Positions 1 to 6,310 are shown, counted from the stretch's first letter. The stretch: DNA of 7,453 nt from Alphaproteobacteria bacterium (GCA_005883115.1 VAZQ01000610.1:1-7453); one strand, 5' to 3'. Notes: generated by a model not told the origin, from the letters alone. Made by a program: numbers and translations.

Positions 1-44
1 GCCTAAATGCCGAGCGTCTTCCAAATTCTGAGCTTTCCAGAATT

Positions 45-76
45 CGTAGGGCGCAATAAGCGAAGCGCATTGCGCC
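45..76 (+). repeat. REP-like palindromic repeat, left copy of an inverted pair
   Basis: This 32-base unit is the exact reverse complement of bases 194-225. Each unit can also fold on itself: GGCGCAAT pairs with ATTGCGCC (8 bp), with a short inner GCG/CGC stem around the loop. Two oppositely oriented copies of a self-palindromic unit in an intergenic region match the arrangement of REP/BIME elements. That assignment is an inference; the number of copies in the genome cannot be seen here. Confidence 0.75.
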
Positions 77-93
77 GTTGCGCATTGCGCCGT
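65..93 (+). repeat. 15-base tandem direct repeat at the edge of the REP-like unit
   Basis: GCGCATTGCGCCGTT (65-79) is followed directly by GCGCATTGCGCCGT (80-93). The inner end of the left REP-like unit has therefore been tandemly duplicated, probably by slippage. The right unit (194-225) has no such extension, so the duplication postdates or is independent of the inverted pair. Confidence 0.7.
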
Positions 94-193
94 CTGGCCG
101 CTCGTCACATGTTTCACCGCGAGGGGGGCGGGAATATTCCGCAACACGGGGCGGGCGAATTCGACGGGCCGGTGAATTCGGCCAGGCATGAAT

Positions 194-225
194 GGCGCAA
201 TGCGCTTCGCTTATTGCGCCCTACG
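194..225 (-). repeat. REP-like palindromic repeat, right copy of an inverted pair
   Basis: Exact reverse complement of 45-76, separated from it by 117 bases. The internal stem is GGCGCAAT (194-201) with ATTGCGCC (213-220). The spacer holds a small hairpin (GGCCG 167-171 with CGGCC 179-183) and no credible gene. The unit ends 14 bases before the ribosome binding site of the CinA-like gene, so it may lie in that gene's 5' untranslated region or promoter. Confidence 0.75.
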
Positions 226-253
226 TGCTCAGAAGGGTCGGAGGTGAGCATCT

Positions 254-736
254 ATGCAGGATCTATTACCCCGCGCCGAGCGGATCAGCCGGCTACTGAA
301 GCAACGCGGCGATACTATTGTCGTGGCGGAATCCTCGACCGGCGGTCTCGTTTCGGCAGCGCTCCTGGCCATGCCGGGCGCCTCGGCCTATTTCCTCGGC
401 GGCGCAATTGTCTATACCCAGACTGCACGCAAGGTGCTCATCGATCTGGCCGACATATCGGCGCTGGGTCTGCGCGCCGCGACCGAGCCCTATGCGCGGC
501 TGCTGGCGCAAACGGCGCGCGAACGTTTTGCCTCGACCTGGGCCTTGGCCGAGAGCGGCGCAACCGGACCGGCCGGCAATCGCTATGGCGATGCGCCCGG
601 GCATTGCTGCCTCGCCGTGACCGGGCCGGTCGAGCGCGCGCTCACGCTCGAGACGGGCGACAGCGACCGTGTCGCCAATATGCGCGTGTTTTCGGCCGCC
701 GCGCTCGATCTCCTGGCGCAGGCTCTCGCTTCGTAA
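254..736 (+). CDS. CinA C-terminal domain protein (PncC-type nicotinamide-nucleotide amidohydrolase)
   Basis: A 160-residue stand-alone CinA C-terminal domain, the usual length for PncC. Characterised PncC enzymes deamidate nicotinamide mononucleotide to nicotinate mononucleotide in cytoplasmic pyridine-nucleotide recycling. Family hallmarks in order: AESSTGG at residues 25-31 (commonly AESCTGG, so the Cys is Ser here), a GG-x-x-x-Y segment at 49-54 followed by R59/K60, and SGATGPAG at 101-108. The N-terminal molybdopterin-binding-like domain of full-length CinA is absent. The start is well supported: GGAGGTGA (240-247) lies 6 bases before ATG 254. The gene stands alone with about 160 bases before the next feature and has no clear link to the catabolic genes downstream. 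The family call is firm; the exact substrate is inferred. Confidence 0.88.
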   Translation: MQDLLPRAERISRLLKQRGDTIVVAESSTGGLVSAALLAMPGASAYFLGGAIVYTQTARKVLIDLADISALGLRAATEPYARLLAQTARERFASTWALAESGATGPAGNRYGDAPGHCCLAVTGPVERALTLETGDSDRVANMRVFSAAALDLLAQALAS

Positions 737-846
737 ATGGATTACCGCCCTCCTGTTGCGGGCCGGTGCTTTGTTTGAACCAAGCGAACCCATCGTCTCG
801 GGCCGGAAGCTGGTGAGTTGGACGACTTGCGCCTCGCGCCTCCCGC

Positions 847-895
847 GCGCCGATGCTAGCCTCGTGCATGCAAACTTGAACCAGCCGGGGATCGC
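847..895 (+). promoter_or_regulatory. Duplicated leader (copy A) upstream of the MFS gene
   Basis: This segment closely matches 2614-2663, the leader of the intact decarboxylase-like gene, with only a few substitutions and small indels. Both copies carry GATGCTAGCCTCG about 40 bases before ATG, which could be a -10 region of an alphaproteobacterial promoter; I see no convincing -35. The match continues into coding sequence. A promoter is inferred from conservation and position only. Confidence 0.4.
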
Positions 896-994
896 ATGAC
901 GCGCATCGCCATCACCGACCGCGCCGACACGAATCCCGAACAGGCGCGCGTCTACGACCCGGCTCGTGCCGATCGAATTCTGGAGTGGCAGTGA
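896..994 (+). pseudogene. Truncated 5' fragment of the decarboxylase-like gene, now a 32-codon leader ORF
   Basis: The reading frame from ATG 896 begins MTRIAITDRAD and continues to ARVYD. It matches the first 21 residues of the intact protein encoded at 2664-3209 (MTRIAIIDRAD to ARVYD) with three substitutions. Similarity stops at about 957-965, after which the frame reads 11 unrelated residues to TGA at 992-994. At nucleotide level the block 847-957 is roughly nine-tenths identical to 2614-2724. It is a remnant of a duplicated or recombined gene start. Its stop lies 19 bases before the MFS start codon, so if transcribed and translated it could act as a leader peptide coupled to the transporter. 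That role is speculative. Confidence 0.75.
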
Positions 995-1013
995 CCTTTA
1001 CGCGAGGAAAAGC

Positions 1014-2393
1014 ATGGCTGTCGCGGACGAAGCAAAATCGGCAGAACTTATTGCGCGCCTGGAGCAGCTGCCTTTTTCGCGGTGGCATCGAAGTTTTTTC
1101 ATCCTCGCCTTTTTCGGCATCATGTTCGACGCGGCGGATTTTGCCTTGTTTGGGGCCGCGCTGCCGCCCATTGCACGCGAGTTCGGGCTTGGTCCCGCCC
1201 AATCAGGCCTGCTGGCGACGGTTGGATTAGTCGGGGCATTTCTCGGCGCGTTATTCTGGGGAACCGTTTCCGATTACATCGGTCGGCGCACCTCGTTTCA
1301 GGCGACGGTCGGCATATTTGCGCTGTTCACCGGGCTCGTGGCCGCCTCGTGGAATGTCGCCTCGCTGGCGACATTTCGCTTCCTCTCGAACTTTGGGCTG
1401 GGCGGCGAGGTCCCGGTGACGTCAACGCTTGCTTCCGAATTCAGCCCCGGCCGCATTCGCGGCAGCATGACGGGCAACATCATGGCGGCGTTTCCGGTCG
1501 GGCTGATCGTCGCAGCGGTGCTCAGCCTCTTGATCATTCCGACGCTCGGATGGCGCGCGCTTTTCGTGGTCGGCGTCGTTCCGGCCGTGCTCCTGTTTTT
1601 CGTTCGCCGTTACATGCCGGAATCGGTTCGCTATCTGCTCAGCAAAGGCCGCGTCGCGGATGCAGAAAGGACGGTTGTGCAGATCGAGCAGCGAGCCATT
1701 GGCCGTTCCTTGACCGCCGAGGAGATAAGAGCGGCGCCGAGAGTGAAGCCCGAGCTCGCTGTTCCAACCGGGGTTACCGTATTCGAATTGTTCGCGCCGG
1801 GGCGCGCACGCACGACGGTCCTGGTCTGGATCGTCTCTTTCGGGTTCTTGTGGGCCTCAAATGGCATTCTGTTCATGCTGCCTACACCTACAATCCTGAC
1901 GCAGCGCGGGATACCGCTTACGGATGCCATTGCTTTCCAGCTGGTGCAGGCGATCGGAGGCTTCTTCGGCTATTCGAGTTGCAGTTTTCTGATCGATCGC
2001 TATGGCCGCCGCCCGGTTCTGTTCCTGTACTTTTTTGTCGGCGCTTTCTTTCATCTGGCGTTTGCGATGTCGACAGGCTTTGCCACTTATGTCACGGCCT
2101 TCCTGGTTGGTTGGGTCAATCCCGGTGTATACGGCGCCACCAGCGTCTACGTCGGCGAGCTGCACCCGACCCATCTGCGGGCCACGGCCGTCGGCTGGTT
2201 CTTCGGTATCGGGCGCATCGGCTCTTTCCTGGTGCCCTCGGTGGTGGGCTTCATGCTCGCTTACGGCCTCGGCGGCTGGACGCTTTACACGTTCGCTCTC
2301 GCTTATCTGATCGCTTCCATCGCGCTCATCGCCGTCGGCGTAGAGACCAAAGGCCGCGTTCTCGAAGAGATCACGCAGGCGAAGCCCGTTTGA
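1014..2393 (+). CDS. MFS transporter, metabolite:H+ symporter-like
   Basis: A 459-residue inner-membrane carrier of the major facilitator superfamily with about 12 hydrophobic segments. Visible motifs: acidic FDAAD in TM1 (38-42), as in aromatic- and organic-acid:H+ symporters; motif A GTVSDYIGRR in loop 2-3 (83-92); R122 followed by GLGGE (128-132) in TM4; PES-x-RYLL after TM6 (202-209); a second motif A-like DRYGRR (328-333); and ETKGRVLEEI near the C-terminus, typical of sugar-porter-like members. ATG 1014 is chosen because AGGA (1005-1008) precedes it at good spacing. An in-frame GTG at 966 would add 16 residues but lacks a ribosome binding site. The substrate is unknown. The genes downstream suggest a carboxylic or aromatic acid, and the acidic TM1 pair suggests proton coupling. 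Confidence 0.9.
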   Translation: MAVADEAKSAELIARLEQLPFSRWHRSFFILAFFGIMFDAADFALFGAALPPIAREFGLGPAQSGLLATVGLVGAFLGALFWGTVSDYIGRRTSFQATVGIFALFTGLVAASWNVASLATFRFLSNFGLGGEVPVTSTLASEFSPGRIRGSMTGNIMAAFPVGLIVAAVLSLLIIPTLGWRALFVVGVVPAVLLFFVRRYMPESVRYLLSKGRVADAERTVVQIEQRAIGRSLTAEEIRAAPRVKPELAVPTGVTVFELFAPGRARTTVLVWIVSFGFLWASNGILFMLPTPTILTQRGIPLTDAIAFQLVQAIGGFFGYSSCSFLIDRYGRRPVLFLYFFVGAFFHLAFAMSTGFATYVTAFLVGWVNPGVYGATSVYVGELHPTHLRATAVGWFFGIGRIGSFLVPSVVGFMLAYGLGGWTLYTFALAYLIASIALIAVGVETKGRVLEEITQAKPV

Positions 2394-2441
2394 AGCCGTC
2401 CATGCCTCTCTGTAGGGCCTTGCCGCCCTCGCGATTCTCGT

Positions 2442-2494
2442 GTCCCGGGCGAGTGTAGCGAGCGCTCTTGCGCGAGCGGAACGAGACCCGGGAC
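2442..2494. repeat. REP-like palindrome downstream of the MFS gene
   Basis: GTCCCGGG (2442-2449) pairs perfectly with CCCGGGAC (2487-2494). An inner stem, CGCTC (2463-2467) with GAGCG (2474-2478), closes a 6-base loop. It lies 48 bases after the MFS stop and has no T-run, so it looks more like an REP unit or a transcript-stabilising hairpin than a classical terminator. Its sequence differs from the palindromes at 45-225 and 5190-5231. Confidence 0.55.
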
Positions 2495-2613
2495 TCAGCG
2501 TGAGAAGCGCGAAGCACAATATTTGATCGCACGACAGCTCACATGCGATAGGCTTGCTACGTGCTGGCCCCGATAACGTATGCGTAGCCGCCGCCACGGA
2601 TGGCGCCACCGGC

Positions 2614-2663
2614 ACGCCGATGCTAGCCTCGCGCATGCAACTTGAACCAGCTGGGGGTATCGC
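2614..2663 (+). promoter_or_regulatory. Leader (copy B) of the decarboxylase-like gene, possible promoter
   Basis: Matches copy A at 847-895, including GATGCTAGCCTCG and CTTGAACCAG. A G-run (2653-2657) lies 6 bases before ATG 2664 and is the likely ribosome binding site. The palindrome at 2442-2494 separates it from the MFS gene, so the downstream genes probably have their own promoter here. The promoter call rests on conservation between copies and on position. Confidence 0.4.
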
Positions 2664-3209
2664 ATGACGCGCATCGCCATCATCGACCGCGCCGACATGA
2701 ACGCCGAGCAGGCGCGCGTCTACGACACGGCCAAGCAGACGAGCGGCATCGTCGGCGGGCCCTACCATGCCTATATCCGGCTGCCAAAACTGTTCGAGGC
2801 GTCGCAGAACATACGCGCCACCCTCGCGTCCGGGCCGCTCTCGCGCCGCGAGCAGCAGATCGTCAACCTCGCTGTCGCCCGGCATTGGAACGCGCGCTAT
2901 CCCTGGTACGCGCAGGCGCGCAACTCGCTTTCCATCGGCATCGAGCAGCCAATCATCGATGCGATCAACGCGCGCAAGACGCCGAACCTGGCGGACGCAC
3001 GCGAGCGAACGTGCTTTGCCGTGGCAAGCGAAATTCTCGCCAACAAGGGGCTGCGCGAAGCGAGCTACGCCGCAGCGGAAAAGACGCTGGGGCTGGAGCA
3101 TCTCGTGGCGCTGGTTGCGACCGTCGGCAGCTTTTCGATGACGTGTCTGACCGCGGCGACGTTCGAGATCGATCCGCCAGCGGACAATCCGATCCCGCTG
3201 GCGCAGTAG
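2664..3209 (+). CDS. Carboxymuconolactone decarboxylase/AhpD-like protein lacking the usual active-site residues
   Basis: A 181-residue, mostly helical soluble protein. The AhpD/CMD-like core is around residues 60-93: REQQIVNLAVARHWNARYPW, then YAQARNSLSIG. Related proteins typically have E-x(2)-x-L-x-x-A followed by either C-x-x-C-x-x-x-H (AhpD peroxidase type) or YEW-x-x-H. Here E63 is present, there is no CxxC, and the expected His is Gln84 (YPWYAQ at 79-84). A peroxidase role through paired cysteines is therefore excluded, and ordinary CMD-like chemistry is doubtful. Such proteins often sit among aromatic or hydroaromatic degradation genes, as here. The start is supported by the G-run 6 bases upstream. 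A truncated copy of its 5' end lies at 896-994. Its actual reaction is unknown. Confidence 0.82.
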   Translation: MTRIAIIDRADMNAEQARVYDTAKQTSGIVGGPYHAYIRLPKLFEASQNIRATLASGPLSRREQQIVNLAVARHWNARYPWYAQARNSLSIGIEQPIIDAINARKTPNLADARERTCFAVASEILANKGLREASYAAAEKTLGLEHLVALVATVGSFSMTCLTAATFEIDPPADNPIPLAQ

Positions 3210-3283
3210 CGCGCACCTTCGCCGGCACGAATTGGGCGTCGGATATGATCGGCGCCTCGAGATGCAATTCGGCGGAGATCATG

Positions 3284-3904
3284 ATGCCGGACCAGACGAG
3301 CGAGAAAGTAGAAGTGAAAATGTACTCGGACTTCAAGAGTCCGTATGCCTACTTGGCGTTCGATCCCGGCATGGCGCTCGGGCAGCGTTTCAACGTGCGC
3401 GTACGATGGATTCCGTTCCAGCTGCGAGTCAAAGGCAAGGGCGAGCGCAGCGTTTATTCCGAATACAAAGTCAAATACTCCTACATGGACGCCCGGCGCT
3501 GGGCAAAACCGCGCGGTCTGTGGATCCGCGGGCCGTTGAAGATTTATGACACCACCCCTGCCGCCATCGGAGGCTTATTCGCCCAAACGCAGGGCCGATT
3601 GCTCGACTTTGGCCGCATCGCCTTCAAGAAATTCTTTCTTCGCGAGTTCGAAGCCGATCAGCCGGAAGCCGTGGCTCGGCTGATCGCCGAGCTTGGCCTA
3701 TCCGATCAACATTATTTCGAATATCTCGCCGGGGAAGGCCGCGAGGCCTACGAACGCGCTCAGCAAGAGGCGGCCGCGGACCACGTGTTCGGCGTACCTT
3801 TCTTCCTGTTCGCGGGCGAGCCGTTCTGGGGTTACGACCGGCTTGCGCTGCTCGAACAGCGGCTGGAGGAGGCTGGCCTCGCAATTGGCGACAAGGCAGC
3901 CTGA
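3284..3904 (+). CDS. DsbA-fold protein, 2-hydroxychromene-2-carboxylate isomerase-like
   Basis: About 206 residues, the usual size of the HCCA isomerase/kappa-class GST branch of the DsbA thioredoxin fold. The N-terminal beta strand and active-site loop read MYSDFKSPYAYLA (13-25), with Ser19-Pro20 where DsbA oxidoreductases have CxxC. This fits glutathione-dependent isomerases rather than disulfide oxidases. The cis-Pro segment GVPFFLFAGEPFWGYDRL (170-187) is also characteristic. In naphthalene-type pathways HCCA isomerase interconverts 2-hydroxychromene-2-carboxylate and an open-chain pyruvate; the substrate here is unknown. No signal peptide is seen, so it is cytoplasmic. It lies 74 bases after the decarboxylase-like gene and is probably cotranscribed. 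GGAG (3274-3277) is 6 bases before ATG 3284; ATG 3281 is a close alternative. Confidence 0.85.
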   Translation: MPDQTSEKVEVKMYSDFKSPYAYLAFDPGMALGQRFNVRVRWIPFQLRVKGKGERSVYSEYKVKYSYMDARRWAKPRGLWIRGPLKIYDTTPAAIGGLFAQTQGRLLDFGRIAFKKFFLREFEADQPEAVARLIAELGLSDQHYFEYLAGEGREAYERAQQEAAADHVFGVPFFLFAGEPFWGYDRLALLEQRLEEAGLAIGDKAA

Positions 3905-3924
3905 GCGGCATTGGGAGCGCCGCA

Positions 3925-3955
3925 GGCCGCAGCGCGGCCGTCCCGGACCTTTTCT
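3925..3955 (+). terminator. Weak hairpin followed by a T-rich tract
   Basis: GGCCGC (3925-3930) pairs with GCGGCC (3934-3939) across a 3-base loop. A T-rich tract starts about 10 bases later (around 3950). The gap makes it a poor intrinsic terminator, and the CoA-transferase gene starts at 3982. It could instead attenuate or process the transcript. Confidence 0.25.
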
Positions 3956-3981
3956 TTTCGGATCAACGCAGCGAGAAGGCG

Positions 3982-5189
3982 ATGAGTGCCAAATTGCCGA
4001 TGCTCACGGGCTATCGCGTGCTCGACATTACCCAGTTCGTCGCCGGCCCGACTTGCACGCGGATATTGGCGGAGCTGGGCGCTGAGGTCATCAAGCTGGA
4101 GCTGGCGCCATCGGGCGACCGCGGCCGCGCCTCCGGCGACAAGCCGCGCGATGGCAAATTCAAGACGTGCTCGCAAAGCACGTACTTTTTCCAGCACAAT
4201 CACTCGAAAAAGAGCCTGGCCGTCGATATCAAGCAAGCGCGCGGCCGTGAACTCGTCCGGGCGATCGTACCGAAGGTCGATGTGCTGGTTGAGAACTTCG
4301 CCCCCGGCGTGATGGCGCGCGCGGGCCTCGGCTATGACGAATTGAGCGCCATTCATCCGGCGCTCATCATGTGCTCGATCTCCTTGGCCGGGCAAACCGG
4401 TCCGCTCAGTCGCAAGCCCGGCTTCGACTACATGGGCGCGGCCTATGCGGGCATCACCTCGCTGATCGGCGAAGCCGATCGCGGTCCGGCACAATTCGCA
4501 ACCGCAATCGGAGACCACGCAACAGGCGTGACGGCGGCGATGTCCATCGGCTTCGCCCTGCTGCATCGCCAGCGCACCGGCGAGGGGCAATACATCGACT
4601 GCTCGCTCGTCGATACCTACTACAACATGCACGAAGTGAACGTCCGAAATCGTCGTTGCGCGGATCATCGTTTGCTCCCAAGCGCGCGGGCTCTCTCCAT
4701 CCGGACGGCGGGCCCACTGGAGTGTTCCGATACCGCGGCGAGGCGATGAACATGCCGGAATTGGCCGATGATCCGCGCTTCAACACGCCGCGAGGGAGAC
4801 GCGACAACAATGCCGCGCTCAAGCACATCATCGAAGACTGGCTCGGCGGTTTTCCGAGCCGCGATGCGGCCGTTGCGGCGCTGGAGGCGGAACGTGTGCC
4901 TTGCGCGCCGGTTCTCACTCTGCACGAGGCCATGGCCCATCCGCATTTGCGCCAGCGCGGAACGGTCCGGCGGGTCAGGGACGAGTGGATCGGCGAATTC
5001 GACATCCCCGGGCTGGCGGTGAAATTTTCCCGATGGGCGGATCGCAGCGACATCGCCGCTGATCGTCTCGGCGAGCATAACGAAGAGCTCCTGCGCAAGC
5101 TCTTGTCCTTGACCGATCAGGAGATTGCAGGCCTTTACGCGGACAAGGTCTTGGTTCGCGATCCGCTTCTCGACGCACGCAACGCGTAG
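3982..5189 (+). pseudogene. CaiB/BaiF-type (class III) CoA-transferase, frameshifted
   Basis: Class III CoA-transferases move CoA between carboxylic acids, here presumably activating an organic acid. Frame 1 (from ATG 3982) shows the family start GYRVLDITQFVAGPT, then ELGAEVIKLE, VLVENFAPGV, and KPGFDY with the probable nucleophile Asp149. It continues through GEGQYIDCSLVDTYYNMHEV to about 4644 and then degenerates to a stop at 4747-4749. The family sequence resumes in another frame from 4644 (PKSSLRGSSFAPKRAG, HPDGGPTGVFRYRGE, PELADDPRF, RVPCAPVLTL, HPHLRQRGTVR, LGEHNEELLR) to TAG 5187-5189. One missing C at GTCCG (4642-4646) explains the shift. About 20 residues normally between the GVFR block and PELADDPRF also appear absent. 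Two lesions argue for a true pseudogene, but the frameshift alone could be a sequencing error. Confidence 0.85.
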
Positions 5190-5231
5190 CCCGGATGGAC
5201 CCCCGCGGACGAAAGCGGGGCGACGTCCGGG
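5190..5231. repeat. REP-like palindrome between convergent genes, possible bidirectional terminator
   Basis: CCCGGA (5190-5195) pairs with TCCGGG (5226-5231). Inside it CCCCGC (5201-5206) pairs with GCGGGG (5215-5220) around an 8-base loop. The element directly follows the CoA-transferase stop and faces the 3' end of the convergent Bug gene. The CCCGGAT...TCCGGG pattern resembles a common intergenic palindrome class in alphaproteobacteria (from memory). No T-run follows. Confidence 0.6.
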
Positions 5232-5276
5232 TTCGGACCGCCAAGCGCCGAGCGACAGCTCATGCCGGTCAGTTGA

Positions 5277-5368
5277 ACTTTAGGTTCGCCGCTTTGGCCA
5301 AGGCGAGAATTGAATCGATCTCACTTTAGGTTCGCCGCTTTGGCCAAGGCGAGAATTGAATCGATCTC
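5277..5368. repeat. Perfect 46-bp tandem duplication across the end of the Bug gene
   Basis: Bases 5277-5322 and 5323-5368 are identical, directly adjacent copies beginning ACTTTAGGTTCGCC. The unit is not a multiple of 3. In the minus-strand Bug gene, copy 2 encodes the last residues and the junction creates TGA at 5321-5323. Read without the duplication, the gene would continue ...NLK-FN to TGA at 5269-5271. The perfect identity implies a recent event or an assembly artefact. Confidence 0.93.
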
Positions 5369-6295
5369 CCGCCTGATCTGCGCATCGAAGGCAGCGGGCG
5401 TGATCGGCATCGGGTCCATGCCTTGCTGCGCGAGTTTCTCCCGCACGCCCGGCGCGGCTAACGCCTTCTGCGTCTCCTGGGCAAGCTTGTCGACGATCTC
5501 GCGCGGTGTCTTGGCCGGCGCGAACAGCCCGGTCCAGAACGTGTAGTCGGAATTCTTGTAGCCGGCCTCGGTCGTGGTCGGCACATCGGGCAGCGCGGAC
5601 GAGCGTTGCGGCGTGCTCACCGCGAGCGCCACGAGCTTGCCCTCTCGGATGAAAGGCAGTGCGGTGGCGATGGTCGAGCAAGTGAAGTCGACGCGCCCGG
5701 ACATGATCTCGGTGAGTATCTCAGGCATCCCGCGGAACGGGACCTGCAAAGCCTCAAAGCCGGCGCTGAAGCGCAATATCTCGGCGGAGATGTGGGTCGC
5801 CGAGCCGACGCCGGCAGTGCCGAATGTGATCGAGCCGGGCTTGGCCTTGGCGGCAGCGACGAGCTGCTGCAGCGTCTTGATGCCCTTTTCGGGCGCCACG
5901 ACGGTGACGTTGGGCGAACTGCCGAAGGCGGCAACGGCCGCAAAATCCTCGACAGTGTCGTAGGCCGCATTGGGATAAATCGCCGGCGTGGTCACGTGCG
6001 CGGAGGAATGGGCCATTAGCGTGTAACCGTCGGGCTCCGCGCGCGCGACCGCCGCAGCGCCGACGGTGCCACCGCCGCCGCCACGGTTCTCGATGATCAG
6101 CGCCTGTCCGAGTTGCCGCCCGAGCGGCTCGAACACGATACGGGCGACAATGTCGATCGTGCTGCCGGCACTAAACGGGATGATCACGCGGATCGGCTTG
6201 GCGGGCCAGCTTTGCGCGCAACTCACGCGCGGTAGCGCGGGCGTGATGGCGGCAGCGGCGATGAGTTGCAGATGGCGGCGGCGAGTATGTTTCAA
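5321..6295 (-). CDS. Bug/TctC-family tripartite tricarboxylate transporter substrate-binding protein
   Basis: A 324-residue periplasmic solute-binding protein of the Bug (TctC) family, which captures carboxylates or other small organics. The N-terminus has a twin-arginine-like stretch TRRRHLQL (4-11), a hydrophobic segment, and probable cleavage near SCA-QSWP (about 27/28). The mature protein starts with the family block WPAKPIRVIIPFSAG (30-44), where GSTID replaces the common GGTTD. ENRGGGGGTVGA and EPDGYTL (69-93) follow. Length is typical. A TTG start at 6295-6293 is chosen because AGGGGAGGA sits 7 bases upstream. ATG at 6313 would put that site inside the coding region and add six residues (MRGGTS). 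No TctA/TctB membrane genes are present, which is common for this family. The last two residues were lost through a 46-bp duplication. Confidence 0.9.
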   Translation of the reverse strand: MKHTRRRHLQLIAAAAITPALPRVSCAQSWPAKPIRVIIPFSAGSTIDIVARIVFEPLGRQLGQALIIENRGGGGGTVGAAAVARAEPDGYTLMAHSSAHVTTPAIYPNAAYDTVEDFAAVAAFGSSPNVTVVAPEKGIKTLQQLVAAAKAKPGSITFGTAGVGSATHISAEILRFSAGFEALQVPFRGMPEILTEIMSGRVDFTCSTIATALPFIREGKLVALAVSTPQRSSALPDVPTTTEAGYKNSDYTFWTGLFAPAKTPREIVDKLAQETQKALAAPGVREKLAQQGMDPMPITPAAFDAQIRREIDSILALAKAANLK

Positions 6296-6300
6296 GGACG

Positions 6301-6310
6301 TTCCTCCCCT
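6301..6310 (-). promoter_or_regulatory. Strong ribosome binding site deciding a TTG start
   Basis: On the minus strand this reads AGGGGAGGAA, a near-ideal Shine-Dalgarno sequence. The GGAGG core is 7 bases from TTG at 6295-6293 but overlaps the codons that would follow ATG 6313, so translation most likely starts at TTG. Confidence 0.7.

Noticed and set aside
45..225. CRISPR array
   Set aside because: Only two inverted repeat units with one spacer, not a series of direct repeats, and no cas genes.
7..816. Long plus-strand frame (269 codons) across the REP-like region and the CinA-like gene
   Set aside because: It overlaps the well-supported CinA-like gene in another frame, is arginine-rich with no family resemblance, and reads through the inverted repeats.
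966..1013. GTG start at 966 for the MFS protein
   Set aside because: No ribosome binding site. ATG 1014 has AGGA at good spacing and gives a normal MFS N-terminus.
1082..2458. Long plus-strand frame of 458 codons overlapping the MFS gene
   Set aside because: A shadow of the MFS gene: arginine- and histidine-rich, with no membrane segments or family motifs.
1857..3101. Long minus-strand frame of 414 codons
   Set aside because: It is antisense to the MFS and decarboxylase-like genes and crosses the palindrome. Composition is typical of antisense frames in GC-rich DNA.
2642..3283. N-terminal extension or fusion of the HCCA-isomerase-like protein back to 2642
   Set aside because: That part of the frame is a shadow of the decarboxylase-like gene. 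The isomerase family starts at about 3284, with its own ribosome binding site.
5277..5368. Attachment site (att) of an integrated element
   Set aside because: The two copies are directly adjacent with nothing between them and no integrase or tRNA gene nearby. A simple tandem duplication explains them.
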